From Frankia sp. AiPa1 (GTDB lineage: Bacteria > Actinomycetota > Actinomycetes > Frankiales > Frankiaceae): 35,111 nucleotides of DNA. Where the stretch lies: positions 1 through 35,111 of the forward strand of contig NZ_JALKFZ020000133.1 in NCBI RefSeq assembly GCF_023243075.1, in the 5' to 3' direction. The notes under the pieces are model-generated. The model ran no database searches. It saw only the letters and a program-made list of their open reading frames with translations, and was not told the DNA's origin. The translations under genes were made by a program, and so were the position numbers. Numbering within the stretch: position 1 is the first letter of the stretch; each line of letters starts with the position of its first letter. Shown here in pieces: positions 1-9,352 of the stretch.

Positions 1-3000
1 CCGGTATCGATCATGTCCGCCGCATAACCCGTCTTCTCCGCCACCACCGCGATGAGGGTGCCGCGGATCGCGTCGGCATCCAGACCGACAGACTGCGACG
101 GGGCGACGGGCGCCGCCTGCGCGGGGACGGTGATCGATGGCGTGATGGCCGACCCGGCGGAAGGCACCGCAGCGGGCGCGGCCGGGGAAACAGCGGCGGA
201 GACCACGACGGCGGCGGGCTCGGCCGGCGCCGGCGCCGCGAACGGCACAACCGGGGCGGCCGGCAGTGCGCGGCGGGGCGCCGGGGCCGCGCCGGGCAAC
301 GCCGTCGGGGCCAGCGAGAAGTCGGCGCCCCGGCCGTTCACCAGATCGCCGCCCACCAGGTGGCCGCCCGCGGCCAGCTCCAGTTCGGCGAGCTGCGCGA
401 GCACGTCGTTGGCCTGGGCGTGAGTCTGGCCGATCACCACGCTCTGCTGCGCGACCGAGGTGATCGCGTCGGTGAAGCGTGGGTCATCCCGGCCAGTGCG
501 CTGGTAGGCGTGCAGCGCGTCGACGAGTCGGCTGGCAACGTCCAGCTGCCCGGACAGATACACCGAGTGCAGGGTGACCTGCTGGGTCAGGACGTCGGGT
601 GCGCCGGCCGGTCCGACCGGTCCGGTATCCGCGCCGCCGGTCACACCGGGAGCGGGGATGCCGACATGCGACAGGCCTTCGCCGTTCACCAAGCCTCCGT
701 TCGCCGTCGCGCGGCCGTTCGGTGCGTCGTTCACGGGCGCATCCGGTGCCGCCGTGCCGTTCGGGACCACGCCAGTCGATGCCGGACCACTACCAGTCGT
801 CCGGGCCGGAACCTCGCCGGCCGGGATCGCGCCGGCCAGCGCCTGGCCGTTCGGCCGCGCGCCGTTGGTGGTCGCTCCGTTGGTGGTCGCGCCGTTCGCG
901 CTCGGACCATGGGCGACAGCCGCGACCGCGGCCAGCACGGGGGCGTGCGCCGGCTGGACGGACGCCGCGGCGGCGGAACCGATGATCGTGTAGTCGTCGG
1001 CCAGGGCCGCGGCGTAGGCGTCGCGGCGGGCCGCCGGGGTGTACTCGGGGGCGGACAGAGTGATCGTCGGGCCCTTCACCGCCTCCGGCTCGGCGATCTC
1101 GGCCTGGTAGCGGTTGAGGCCGGTCAGCGGGGCGCCCAGCACGGCGAGCCGCACGGCGGCGGCCTTGAGCGCGAGGTCGCTGTCACCGAGGGGACCCGCG
1201 TCGGTGGCGATGGCCACCACGTCCGCGTCGGGCAGGATCTGGCGGACCAGCCGGGTGAGCACCTGCTTCGGGCCGAACTCGACGAACACGGTGGCCCCGG
1301 CGGCGTGCGCGGCACGCACCGCGCCGACGAACTCGACCGGTTCGAGCAGCTGGCGAGCGAGAACCGCTGCGTTCGCGGCGGGGTCGGGACCGTAGTGCGC
1401 GTCCTCGGTGTTCGGGTAGACGGGAGCGGTCGGCTCGGTGACGGGTGTCGCGGCCAATGCCTCGGCGAACCGGTTGACGGCGTGCGCGACGTAGCGGGTG
1501 TGGAAGGCCGCGGACACCGGCAGCCGCCGAGCATCGAGACCCTCGGCGGTGCAGCGGTGGACGAACGCGGCCACGGCGTCGCTCGGCCCGCCGACGACCA
1601 CCTGCTCGGGCGCGTTGTGGTTGCAGATCACCAGGTCGGGGAACTCGGCGAGCAGCGCGTTGACCCGCTCGCGTCCGGCGGGCACGGCCGCCATGCTGCC
1701 CGTGTCGACCTCCGCGTCGGCGTCCCCGCCGTCGCCGACACCTCCGCTGCCGTGCTCGGGTGGGGCCATCGCGCGGCCGCGTTCACGGGCCAGGCGGAAG
1801 AAACCCTCGGCGTCAAGCGCACCGGCGGCGTGCAGCGCGGTGAGTTCGCCGAAGCTGTGGCCGAGGTAGCCGACCGGGTCGAGGCCGAGTTCACGCAGGT
1901 AGCGGAGCTGCCCGACGGACAGCGCGCCGATAGCCGGCTGAGCGTGCTCCGTTGCCCGCAGCTCCAGCTCCTGACGCTGACGTTGCGCGGCATCGAACAC
2001 CGGCGGCGGGAAGACGACCTGAGCCAGGCGCCGCGCTGCCCCGTCGAAGGCGGCGTTCGCCTCGTCGAAGGCGGCGCCGACCGGCGGCACGTTCAGCGCG
2101 GCCTCCAGCCCCATGTCGAGGTACTGGCTGCCCTGCCCGGCGAACAGCGCCGCGACAGCGAGGTTCTCCCGGGCCCGCGACCGGAAGTGGATGCCCCGCG
2201 GATGCGACCACTCGGTGGCGTCCAGAGCGCGCTCGAGCTGGGCGATGGCGAGGGTACGCAACTCGGCGGCGGACTCCTCATCCCGAGCGGCGAACCCGAT
2301 CCGCGCGTGCCCGGCGGGGATCGGCGCCTCGCCTCCGCTGGATCCGGCCAGGGCGTCGGTCGCGGTACCACCCTCGGCGCCAGCCGGCGTACCGACTCCC
2401 GCCACGGCGTCGGGCGCGGTGCTGGCAAGGGCGGGCGCGCCGGAGCGCAGAAGGTCGAGCAGGGCGGCGGCGTCGGGGGCGTGCCACAGGTAGGCGCGGG
2501 CCGTGCGGTGCAGGACGCGCAGGTCGGTGCGGTCGCCGGTGTACTCCTCGAGCACGACGTGGAAGTTCGTGCCGCCGAAACCCATTGCCGAGGCGGCGGC
2601 GCGGCGCACCGGACGGTGCGGGTCGCGGATCCACGGCCGGTTGGCGATGTTGACGTAGAACGGGGCGTCGCCGAAGTCGACGGCGCTGTTCGGCTTGTCC
2701 ACGTTGATCGTCGGCGGCAGTACCTTGTGGTGCAGCCCGAGGGCGAGCTTCATCAGGCTGGCCGTGCCGGCGGCGCCCTTGGTGTGGCCGATCTGCGACT
2801 TGACACTGCCGAGCGCCGCGTACTGCTTCTCGTCCCCGGCGTCGCGCAGCAGACCGTGCAGCGCGGTGAGCTCGGTACGGTCGCCGACGGCGGTGCCGGT
2901 GGCGTGCGCCTCGAACAGCTCGACGGTGTCCGCCCCGCATTCGGCGTCGGCGTAGGCACGGTCGAGCGCGATCCGCTGGCCCTCGGCCCGCGGCGCGTAG

Positions 3001-3998
3001 ATGCTCTTGTGCCGGCCGTCCGACGACGAGCCGATGCCGCGGATGACCGCGTAGATCCGGTTGCCGTCGCGTTCGGCGTCGGCGAGGCGGCGCAGCGCCA
3101 GCATGCCGATACCCTCGCCGAGCAGCGTGCCGTCCGCGTCGTCGGAGAAGGGGCTGATCGTGCCGGATTTCGACAGCGCCTGGACCTTCGAGAAGCACAT
3201 GTAGATGAAGATCGTGTTCTCGGTGTCGACGCCGCCGGTGATCATCGTGTCGGCCCGGCCGTCGACGAGCTCGGCCACCGCCAGGCGCACCGCGGACAGC
3301 GAGGCCGCACACGCCGCGTCCACCGTGGTGTTCAGACCGCCGAGGTCAAGACGGTTCGCGACCCGGCCGGCGACCACGTTCGCGAGCAGGCCGGGAAAGG
3401 AGTTCTCCTCCCACGGCGCGTAGGCGGCGACGTAGCGGCGGATGATCTCATCGGCGTCGGCGTCGGTGAGCCCGGTGCTGCGGGCCGCCTCGCGCAGGAC
3501 CGGCGTGGACAGCCGCGCGGCCAGCGGGTGCATGAGCGGGACGGGTCCGGTCGTGCCGAGCACCACCCCGGTGCGCCCCGAGTCGTACCAGTCCGCGTTC
3601 CGGCCTGCGGTGTCCCGGGCGCCGGCGTCGCGCAGCACGTCACGCGCGACGCCGAGGCTCAGCGTCTGCATGGTGCTGGTCACCTCGAGCTGGTTCGGCG
3701 GCAGGCCGAACTCCAGCGGGCTGAACTCGACGTCCGGGATGAACGCGCCGCGGCGCGAGTACGTCCGGTCCGGCGCGGCAGGATCCGCGTCGTAATAGTC
3801 GTCGAGGTTCCAGCGGGAGGCGGGGACCTCGCTGGTGCAGTCGGCGCCGTCGACGACGTTCTGCCAGTACTCGCGATGGTTGCGGGCCATCGGGAACAGC
3901 CCCGACATGCCGACGATCGCGATCGGGTTGCGGGCGAGCCGCCGGGAGTCGAGGTCAGCGGGCTGCGTCGGGCGCGCGTGGGGCGCGGGCTTGGTCAC
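1..3998 (-). CDS. PfaA-type iterative type I polyketide/PUFA-like synthase, KS-AT-linker-ACP (3' end outside window)
   Basis: The start is GTG at 3998, with AAGGGA about 7 nt upstream. About 1332 residues are visible and the frame runs off the left edge with no stop. A ketosynthase domain (about residues 18-480) begins with NPIAIVGMSG. It carries active-site Cys230 in VDAACAASL, His365 in HATGT and His405 in GHTKGAAG; this GHTK form is typical of PUFA, enediyne and heterocyst-glycolipid synthases. An acyltransferase (about 610-900) has AGQGSQYLDMG, nucleophile Ser715 in GHSFGE and His833. A linker of about 340 residues, rich in Ala, Pro and Asn-Gly, follows. The beginning of an ACP with EKTGY appears at the edge; its phosphopantetheine serine lies outside. 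PfaA enzymes chain-extend acyl groups iteratively with malonyl units. It is the last visible gene of the minus-strand cluster, 136 bp after the SGNH hydrolase. Family assignment is firm; the product is unknown. Confidence 0.93.
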   Translation of the reverse strand, partial: MTKPAPHARPTQPADLDSRRLARNPIAIVGMSGLFPMARNHREYWQNVVDGADCTSEVPASRWNLDDYYDADPAAPDRTYSRRGAFIPDVEFSPLEFGLPPNQLEVTSTMQTLSLGVARDVLRDAGARDTAGRNADWYDSGRTGVVLGTTGPVPLMHPLAARLSTPVLREAARSTGLTDADADEIIRRYVAAYAPWEENSFPGLLANVVAGRVANRLDLGGLNTTVDAACAASLSAVRLAVAELVDGRADTMITGGVDTENTIFIYMCFSKVQALSKSGTISPFSDDADGTLLGEGIGMLALRRLADAERDGNRIYAVIRGIGSSSDGRHKSIYAPRAEGQRIALDRAYADAECGADTVELFEAHATGTAVGDRTELTALHGLLRDAGDEKQYAALGSVKSQIGHTKGAAGTASLMKLALGLHHKVLPPTINVDKPNSAVDFGDAPFYVNIANRPWIRDPHRPVRRAAASAMGFGGTNFHVVLEEYTGDRTDLRVLHRTARAYLWHAPDAAALLDLLRSGAPALASTAPDAVAGVGTPAGAEGGTATDALAGSSGGEAPIPAGHARIGFAARDEESAAELRTLAIAQLERALDATEWSHPRGIHFRSRARENLAVAALFAGQGSQYLDMGLEAALNVPPVGAAFDEANAAFDGAARRLAQVVFPPPVFDAAQRQRQELELRATEHAQPAIGALSVGQLRYLRELGLDPVGYLGHSFGELTALHAAGALDAEGFFRLARERGRAMAPPEHGSGGVGDGGDADAEVDTGSMAAVPAGRERVNALLAEFPDLVICNHNAPEQVVVGGPSDAVAAFVHRCTAEGLDARRLPVSAAFHTRYVAHAVNRFAEALAATPVTEPTAPVYPNTEDAHYGPDPAANAAVLARQLLEPVEFVGAVRAAHAAGATVFVEFGPKQVLTRLVRQILPDADVVAIATDAGPLGDSDLALKAAAVRLAVLGAPLTGLNRYQAEIAEPEAVKGPTITLSAPEYTPAARRDAYAAALADDYTIIGSAAAASVQPAHAPVLAAVAAVAHGPSANGATTNGATTNGARPNGQALAGAIPAGEVPARTTGSGPASTGVVPNGTAAPDAPVNDAPNGRATANGGLVNGEGLSHVGIPAPGVTGGADTGPVGPAGAPDVLTQQVTLHSVYLSGQLDVASRLVDALHAYQRTGRDDPRFTDAITSVAQQSVVIGQTHAQANDVLAQLAELELAAGGHLVGGDLVNGRGADFSLAPTALPGAAPAPRRALPAAPVVPFAAPAPAEPAAVVVSAAVSPAAPAAVPSAGSAITPSITVPAQAAPVAPSQSVGLDADAIRGTLIAVVAEKTGYAADMIDT

Positions 3999-4134
3999 GA
4001 GGTTCCCTTCTCAGGGCCGGGCAGAGGGGGGATGTCCGGGCGGAGGGGAGCGAGGCCGCTGGCCATCGCACGGCGAGGCGACCGCACGGCGCGGTGACCG
4101 CGGGATCAGGCCGCAGGAGGCCGGGGGGCCGCCA

Positions 4135-4737
4135 TCAGGCGGCGGTGAGCCAGGAGGCCCGCTCGACGAGGTCCGCCATGTCCTCGGCGAACCGGCTGTG
4201 GCCGTCGGCGTTCGGGTGCAGGCCGTCGGCGCTCCACAGTCCCCGCCCGGACCAGTCGGCTTCCGCGGCGATGTCGAGATGCAGCGCGCCGGTGGCCGCG
4301 CACACCTCGCGCAGCACGTCGTTGGCATGGGCGAACCGCTGGCGCAGCAGGCCGCGGAACTCCTCCGGCAGCGGAAGGTTCGCGGGAATGTCCGGGTAGC
4401 TGGCGGTGAACACCGTGGTGTCGAGGCCGGCGAGCGACCCGAAGATGGTGTGCAGGTTGGTGGCGAGACGGTCCGGCGCGTAGTCCTGCACCAGGTCGTT
4501 GACGCCGACGACCACGCCGATGAGCGGCGACTTGCGTACCAGTGCCTGGCGCAGCTGGGTGTCGACGACAACCTGCGTGGTCGCCTGGTAGGCGCCGAGA
4601 TTACGGGTCTCTCGGGGCGAGACCCCCATCCGCCGGGCGAACCGGCGGGCCCATCCGATGTATGAGCCGTCGGCGGCGGCGTCGCCTCGGCCCTCGACAA
4701 AGCTGTCACCGAGAGCGGTGAACCTCGCTGCGGGCAT
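4135..4737 (-). CDS. SGNH/GDSL-type hydrolase
   Basis: 200 residues. ATG at 4737 is preferred over an in-frame upstream start at 4773 because a purine-rich GGAAGGCGA lies just before it and the SGNH core begins directly after it. Block I is GDSFVEG with nucleophile Ser12, block III is GVND with Asn80, and block V is DGLHPN with Asp171 and His174. These are the residues of the SGNH esterase/lipase family. No signal peptide is visible, so it is probably cytoplasmic. It sits between the FAD oxidoreductase and the PfaA-like synthase. A plausible role is hydrolysis of an acyl thioester or ester during lipid assembly or release. The substrate cannot be read from sequence. Confidence 0.9.
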   Translation of the reverse strand: MPAARFTALGDSFVEGRGDAAADGSYIGWARRFARRMGVSPRETRNLGAYQATTQVVVDTQLRQALVRKSPLIGVVVGVNDLVQDYAPDRLATNLHTIFGSLAGLDTTVFTASYPDIPANLPLPEEFRGLLRQRFAHANDVLREVCAATGALHLDIAAEADWSGRGLWSADGLHPNADGHSRFAEDMADLVERASWLTAA

Positions 4738-4876
4738 TGTTCGCCTTCCGTGTACAGGGCCGCGGCGCGCCACACTGTTCAGGAGAAGTCCCTCGTGCAG
4801 GGTGGCCCGCGGTCGGGGAATCAGGGAAAGGCAGGAGCGGGTTGCCTGTGGTGCGCAGGCCGTACAGGCCGGAAAC

Positions 4877-4904
4877 CCGGCCGGCCGGCGGGGCGGCCGG
4901 CCGG
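4877..4904 (-). terminator. GC-rich hairpin, possible terminator after the FAD oxidoreductase gene
   Basis: A perfect 11-bp inverted repeat (4877-4887 with 4894-4904, made of CCGG units) has a 6-nt loop. It lies just downstream of the minus-strand gene ending at 4913. On the minus strand it is followed by only a short T run (GGTTTCC), so it is not a classic U-tract terminator. It could attenuate transcription into the SGNH and synthase genes. Position and symmetry are seen; function is inferred. Confidence 0.45.
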
Positions 4905-4912
4905 CCCGGGAG

Positions 4913-6148
4913 TCAGGATTGGGTGGTGAAACGACGGTCGACCGGGTAGTCGACCTCCTCGTAGAGCTGCTCGAGGGCGGCCGGCGCGAAGAACTCCTCG
5001 CCGTGAATACCGCCGCCGATCAGACCGAAGAACTTCTTCGTGTATTCGGGGCTCCAGCTGGTGGCCCGGAACACCGAGTCGTAGTAGGGGGTGAGACTCA
5101 GTTCGGAGACGCTACAGGTGAGTTCGAAGGTGCCGTTGGATTCGGCATCCCTGATCTTCGTGTACTCGAGGACGGCCTCGTCGATCGGCCGCTGCCCGGC
5201 GAGGCCCTCGTCCAGCTTCTCGGCGAGGACCTCGGTGTACTTCAGGGCGTCGCTGATTCCCCAGCCGGTGAACGGGTCCTTGTGGTATCCGGCATCGCCG
5301 ACCAGGGCCCAGCCGGGGCCGGCCGAGCGGCGGTAGAAATTGTCGGGGTAGGCCATCGCGCGGAAGTTCTCCTCGCGCTTGCCCTTGGTGCGAAGCTCCT
5401 CGCCGAGCCGCGGGTCGATCTGGTCGTAGATCTCGTGGAAATTACCTTCCACGTCGGCCCGGAACTCGCGCATCCGGTCCTTGCGCCGCATGACGGCGAT
5501 CAGGTGCTGGCCGTCATGGGTGGGCCAGGCACCGAACTGCTGCAGGTCGAAGCCGGTGCGGTGGTGGAAGGTCCAGTCCAGGCCGCTGTAGTACGAGTAG
5601 TACACGAAGCACGCCGCCGGCACCGAGCGGTAGATCTCGGCGCCGACCAGGCCGGCCACCGTGGAGTTGCGCCCGTCGGCGCCGACCACGAACCGGGCAC
5701 GGAACTCCTGCTCCGGCCCGTCACCGACCCGGCCGCGCACGCCGGCGGCCCGACCGTCATCGAACACGACCCCGGTGACGGTGAATCCCTCGACCACCTC
5801 GGCGCCGGCACTCCGCGCCTCGTCCACGAGAATGGTGTCGAGAACGGTTCGGCGCGGCGAGTATGCCTCGGTGATCCCCTCGATCGGGTCGGCGAACCCG
5901 GTCAGAGTGATGTCGGTGTAGGTGAAGACCATGTGCCGCATCGCGGGCACGCCGGTGGCGACCAACCGGTCGAGAATTCCCCAGTCGCGCAGCCGCGCCA
6001 GGCCCGCCTGGTGAATGTAGTGGGTGGATACGGTGTCGCTGGGAAAGGTGGCGCGGTCCACCACGAGAACCTTGTGGCCGCGCCGAGCCAGCAGCATCGC
6101 CAATGGCGATCCGGCGCAGCGTGCGCCCACCACGATGACGTCATACAT
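4913..6148 (-). CDS. FAD-dependent oxidoreductase (geranylgeranyl reductase / aromatic hydroxylase-like)
   Basis: 411 residues. ATG at 6148 is preceded by GGGAGG about 8 nt upstream. The N-terminal Rossmann segment DVIVVGARCAGS (Gly8 to Gly13) is the GxGxxG-like dinucleotide site in the variant common in actinobacterial FAD oxidoreductases. GADGRNSTVA (mid-protein) and GDAGYHKDPFTGWGISDA (C-terminal half) are the DG and GD motifs of this flavoprotein superfamily. Members reduce isoprenoid double bonds or hydroxylate substrates. In this cluster a role in oxidising or reducing an acyl or polyketide chain is plausible. Neighbours: acyl-CoA ligase 165 bp upstream, SGNH hydrolase downstream past a hairpin. 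It cannot be separated into reductase or monooxygenase by eye. Confidence 0.9.
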   Translation of the reverse strand: MYDVIVVGARCAGSPLAMLLARRGHKVLVVDRATFPSDTVSTHYIHQAGLARLRDWGILDRLVATGVPAMRHMVFTYTDITLTGFADPIEGITEAYSPRRTVLDTILVDEARSAGAEVVEGFTVTGVVFDDGRAAGVRGRVGDGPEQEFRARFVVGADGRNSTVAGLVGAEIYRSVPAACFVYYSYYSGLDWTFHHRTGFDLQQFGAWPTHDGQHLIAVMRRKDRMREFRADVEGNFHEIYDQIDPRLGEELRTKGKREENFRAMAYPDNFYRRSAGPGWALVGDAGYHKDPFTGWGISDALKYTEVLAEKLDEGLAGQRPIDEAVLEYTKIRDAESNGTFELTCSVSELSLTPYYDSVFRATSWSPEYTKKFFGLIGGGIHGEEFFAPAALEQLYEEVDYPVDRRFTTQS

Positions 6149-6313
6149 CTACGGGTCCTCCCGTTGTCGACCGGCGTTGGCCGGCGTCGGCCGGCGGCCG
6201 CGGTTCTGGCTCGGGTTCGGGTCCTTGGCAATGGTGCTTTTTTTGGCGTTCCGGGGCAACGGACCAGCAAACGTCTCATCGGCCGATAAGGCGGGTCTAT
6301 CGAGTGGCCAAAA

Positions 6314-8107
6314 TCACTGGTAAATACCGGCGATCGCCTCGGTGAATTCCTGTTCGATGGTCGCGCGGCGCAACTTCATCGACGGGGTGAGGTGACCGCC
6401 GTCCACGGTGAAGTCCCCCTCGAGGACCCGGAACGCGCGAATCGACTCCGCCCGGGAGACGAGGCTGTTGGCGTCGTCCACCGCGGTCTGCAGCTCGGCG
6501 AGCAGCCTCGGGTGTTCCCACCAGCCCTCGGCCTCGTCCCCGGCGGCCTCGTCCCCGGCGGCCTCGTCCCCGGCGGTCGTGACCGGCGCGGCGGCCAGAG
6601 GATTCGACGCGGACGAAGAACCCAGGTCGACACCGTTGGCCTCGGCCCAGGGCACCAGGGCCGGGCGGTCGAGGGTGAGCAGGGCCGAGACGAACGAGCG
6701 CGCTTCTCCCACGACCATGCAGTTGCTGACCAGCGGGTGCAGCCGGACCCGGTCCTCGAGCTGGGTCGGCGCGACGTTCTTGCCGCCCGCGGTCACCAGG
6801 ATCTCCTTGCGCCGGCCGGTGATGACCAGGTAGCCGTCGTCGTCGAGGTGGCCGATGTCGCCGGTGGGCAGGAAGTGCTGCGCGGTCGGGCCCGTCGCGT
6901 CGCGGCCGAGGTCGTGCTGCTGGCTCGACCAGTACCCGGGCGAGACGTTGAGCCCGGCGACCAGCACCTCGCCGTCGTCGGCGATGGCGACGGTGGTGCC
7001 CGGGATCGGCCGGCCGACGGTACGGCGACGGTTGGCGGCCGGCTGGTTGACGGTGACCGCCGTGGCCGCCTCGGTCAGGCCGTAGCAGTTGAGGATGTTC
7101 ACGCCGGCACCGGCGAAGAAGCCGGCGGTGGTGTCGTCCAGCGACGCGCCCCCGCAGATCACCTGGGTGAGCCGGCCACCGCACAACGCCGCGACCTCGT
7201 CGCCGGGCAGCCCCGCCGCCCGCTTACGGATCTTCTCCAGGGCGTAGGGCACGACCGCGAGGAACGTCGGGCGGACCGTGGGCATCGCCGGGACCAGGTC
7301 GGGCATGCCCGGCAGGATCACGGTGCGGCTGCCCGCATACAGGCAGGCCAGCAGGATCGTCTGGCCGAAGACGTGGGTGAGCGGCAGGCACAGCAGGGTC
7401 GTGGCCTGTGAGCCGTCGGGCGCGACGCGGAACATCTCACCGGTGTGCTCGACGGTGCCGGCAGACGAGGCGTACATGTTACGGTGCGTGAGCATGACGC
7501 CCTTGGGCAGCCCGGTCGTCCCACTGGTGTAGATGACCATCGCCAGATCGTCGGCACGGACCTTGCCGCCGCGCTGGACCTCCTCGTCGGCCAGGCCACC
7601 GGTTCCGGCCGCACCGTCCTCGAGGGCCGAACTCTCGCCGGTGGTCCAGACATCGATCTGGCCCAGCAGCCAGGTGGGGTGCCGCAGGCCCGTGGCGGCC
7701 TCGGTGACGACGGCGGCCTGCTCGTCGGTCTCGGCGAAGGCCCAGCTCGCGGCCGAGTCGGTGACGATGTGCCGCACCTGCGCCGGCGATGCCGTCGGAT
7801 AAACGGGCACGATGACCGCGCCGAGGGCGAGCGCCGCGTAACTCACCACCACCCAGGGGTAGCTGCTGCGCCCCATGATGGCGATCCGGTCGCCGTGGCC
7901 GACGCCGATGCCCAGCAGTTCGGCCGCGACCCTGCGAACATGTCCGGCGAACTCGCCGCCGTCGATGTCGACGACCGCACCAGGCGGGCCGTCGGTGCGG
8001 GCGAGCAGCACCCGCTCCGGACGGCTACGGATGCCGATCTCGAGGGCGGCCCAGACTCCCTGATCATCCGGTAGAACAACGCCGTCGGCCGTGAAGGATT
8101 TCCGCAC
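6314..8107 (-). CDS. long-chain fatty acyl-CoA ligase (AMP-forming, FadD15-like)
   Basis: 597 residues. GTG at 8107 is preceded by AAGGTGA about 6 nt upstream. It is an ANL-superfamily adenylating enzyme. The ATP/phosphate loop is YTSGTTGLPKGV (residues 193-204), NCYGLTEA is the A5 motif, PTGDIG the A7 motif and GRRKEILVTAGGKNV the A8 hinge. It lacks the YHDMGL signature of the FAAL encoded at 14263-16038 and looks like a FACS-type ligase that makes acyl-CoA from free fatty acid, ATP and CoA. The C-terminal domain carries a low-complexity AGDEA repeat from a 15-bp tandem repeat. Cluster context suggests priming or recycling of a fatty acid. Family assignment is firm. Confidence 0.93.
   Translation of the reverse strand: MRKSFTADGVVLPDDQGVWAALEIGIRSRPERVLLARTDGPPGAVVDIDGGEFAGHVRRVAAELLGIGVGHGDRIAIMGRSSYPWVVVSYAALALGAVIVPVYPTASPAQVRHIVTDSAASWAFAETDEQAAVVTEAATGLRHPTWLLGQIDVWTTGESSALEDGAAGTGGLADEEVQRGGKVRADDLAMVIYTSGTTGLPKGVMLTHRNMYASSAGTVEHTGEMFRVAPDGSQATTLLCLPLTHVFGQTILLACLYAGSRTVILPGMPDLVPAMPTVRPTFLAVVPYALEKIRKRAAGLPGDEVAALCGGRLTQVICGGASLDDTTAGFFAGAGVNILNCYGLTEAATAVTVNQPAANRRRTVGRPIPGTTVAIADDGEVLVAGLNVSPGYWSSQQHDLGRDATGPTAQHFLPTGDIGHLDDDGYLVITGRRKEILVTAGGKNVAPTQLEDRVRLHPLVSNCMVVGEARSFVSALLTLDRPALVPWAEANGVDLGSSSASNPLAAAPVTTAGDEAAGDEAAGDEAEGWWEHPRLLAELQTAVDDANSLVSRAESIRAFRVLEGDFTVDGGHLTPSMKLRRATIEQEFTEAIAGIYQ
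6531..6575. repeat. 15-bp in-frame tandem repeat, 3 perfect copies, inside the acyl-CoA ligase gene
   Basis: The unit GCCTCGTCCCCGGCG occurs three times without mismatch. On the coding strand it gives AGDEA x3 in the C-terminal domain. Because 15 is divisible by three, copy-number change keeps the frame. Confidence 0.95.
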
Positions 8108-8253
8108 GTTTCATCACCTTCCCGCAAGAACGCGGACGCCGTTACAACGACATTCGCACGGCGAAACGCAGCCAGGATTCCGAGCCAAGTGTCGGATTGC
8201 CCGGGCACGGCGGCAAGGCGATCCTTCCGAATGAAACGAACGGTCGACGTTCC

Positions 8254-9195
8254 CTATCGCCGTGCTCGGGGCGCGGGGGCTCGATAGGCTGGAAGCTGGA
8301 AAGGCCTGGCGGCTTCGACGCACTCGATGAAGCCGTCCACCAGCGGCGCCTCGTTCGCCGTGCGCCACACCACATAAAGATCAAGGGTGGGTACCGGGTC
8401 GTAGAGCTGCACCGAGGTCGGGCGCGGCCCGCCGCCGACCGAGCCGATATGCAGCCCGCGGGACGCCGAGGCGAACCCGACCAGCGGTTTCACCGAGACG
8501 ACGATGGCCGTGGCGCTCGGGTCATCCACCTCATGAGCGACCGACAGGGTGATGCCACTCGCCTCGGCGGCGGCCTGGATGGCGTCGTACATCGCCGGGC
8601 TCTTCTCCCGGGCGAACAGCACGCACTGCTGGCAGGCCAGTTCCCCGAACGGGATCCCGCCCCGCCCGGCCCACATATGCCCCTGGCCGACCACCGCGAC
8701 CAGCGGAACACGGAACAGGCGGCGTGAGGAGAATTCCGGCGAGGTCGGACGACCATAGACGATCGCGACGTCCAACTCGCCGGAGGACAGGGCGGCGAGC
8801 TGCGGACCGGTACGCTGCTCGACCAGGGTGACGGTGACGTCCGGGTATTCCTCGGACATTTTTGCCAGCGCCATGGGAACGACATGCTGGCCGCCCGGAA
8901 AATTGAAACCGACCCGGACGACGCCGGTCCGGCCAGCAGCCACCTCGCGGGCCGTGTGGGTCGCCTTGCGCATCTGGGATATGATCGTCCGGGCCTCGGC
9001 CTCGAAGGCCTTTCCCGCTGCCGTGAGCCGTACGTCGTGAGACGTTCTGGCGACCAGTTCAACGCCGAGATTGCGCTCCAGCCTTTGCAGCTGCTGGCTC
9101 AGCGAGGGTTGGGAAAGATGTAGCCGGGCAGCTGCTCGACCGAAATGCAGCTCCTCCGCGATCGCCAGAAAGGACACCAGATGCCGCAACTCCAT
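8254..9195 (-). CDS. LysR-family transcriptional regulator
   Basis: 313 residues. The N-terminal winged helix-turn-helix runs about residues 1-60: MELRHLVSFLAIAEEL, then AAARLHLSQPSLSQQLQRLE, then LTAAGK. A periplasmic-binding-protein-like effector domain follows (about 90-300). ATG at 9195 is chosen over GTG at 9207 because a perfect GGAGG sits 5 nt upstream. LysR proteins usually bind near their own or a neighbouring promoter and respond to a small coinducer, so this is the likely pathway regulator. It is encoded in the same direction as the cluster genes, with 146 bp before the acyl-CoA ligase and 157 bp after the P450. No operator is assigned. Confidence 0.95.
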   Translation of the reverse strand: MELRHLVSFLAIAEELHFGRAAARLHLSQPSLSQQLQRLERNLGVELVARTSHDVRLTAAGKAFEAEARTIISQMRKATHTAREVAAGRTGVVRVGFNFPGGQHVVPMALAKMSEEYPDVTVTLVEQRTGPQLAALSSGELDVAIVYGRPTSPEFSSRRLFRVPLVAVVGQGHMWAGRGGIPFGELACQQCVLFAREKSPAMYDAIQAAAEASGITLSVAHEVDDPSATAIVVSVKPLVGFASASRGLHIGSVGGGPRPTSVQLYDPVPTLDLYVVWRTANEAPLVDGFIECVEAARPFQLPAYRAPAPRARR

Positions 9196-9200
9196 GGCCA

Positions 9201-9205
9201 CCTCC
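9201..9205 (-). promoter_or_regulatory. RBS deciding the LysR start
   Basis: GGAGG on the minus strand, 5 nt before ATG at 9195. It supports the shorter start. Confidence 0.7.
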
Positions 9206-9352
9206 ACAGGGGCATCGAGTGTCAGCCTAACGGCGCCGACTAACCCCCGGTGAACCGGACCTTCCCTCCACGGGTCGCCTCAGTGGCGAACGACTGTTGC
9301 GCATCGTGACCCCTACCACATCAACGCAGCATGTCACCGCCCCCCTACAGAA

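Noticed and set aside
360..4097. 1245-residue open frame on the plus strand
   Set aside because: It is antisense to the PfaA-like synthase; the minus strand shows KS and AT active sites and the plus translation is Arg/Gly/Val-rich with no domain. Long antisense frames are expected at this GC content.
4658..6289. 543-residue open frame on the plus strand
   Set aside because: It is antisense to the FAD oxidoreductase, with no recognisable motif and an implausible composition.
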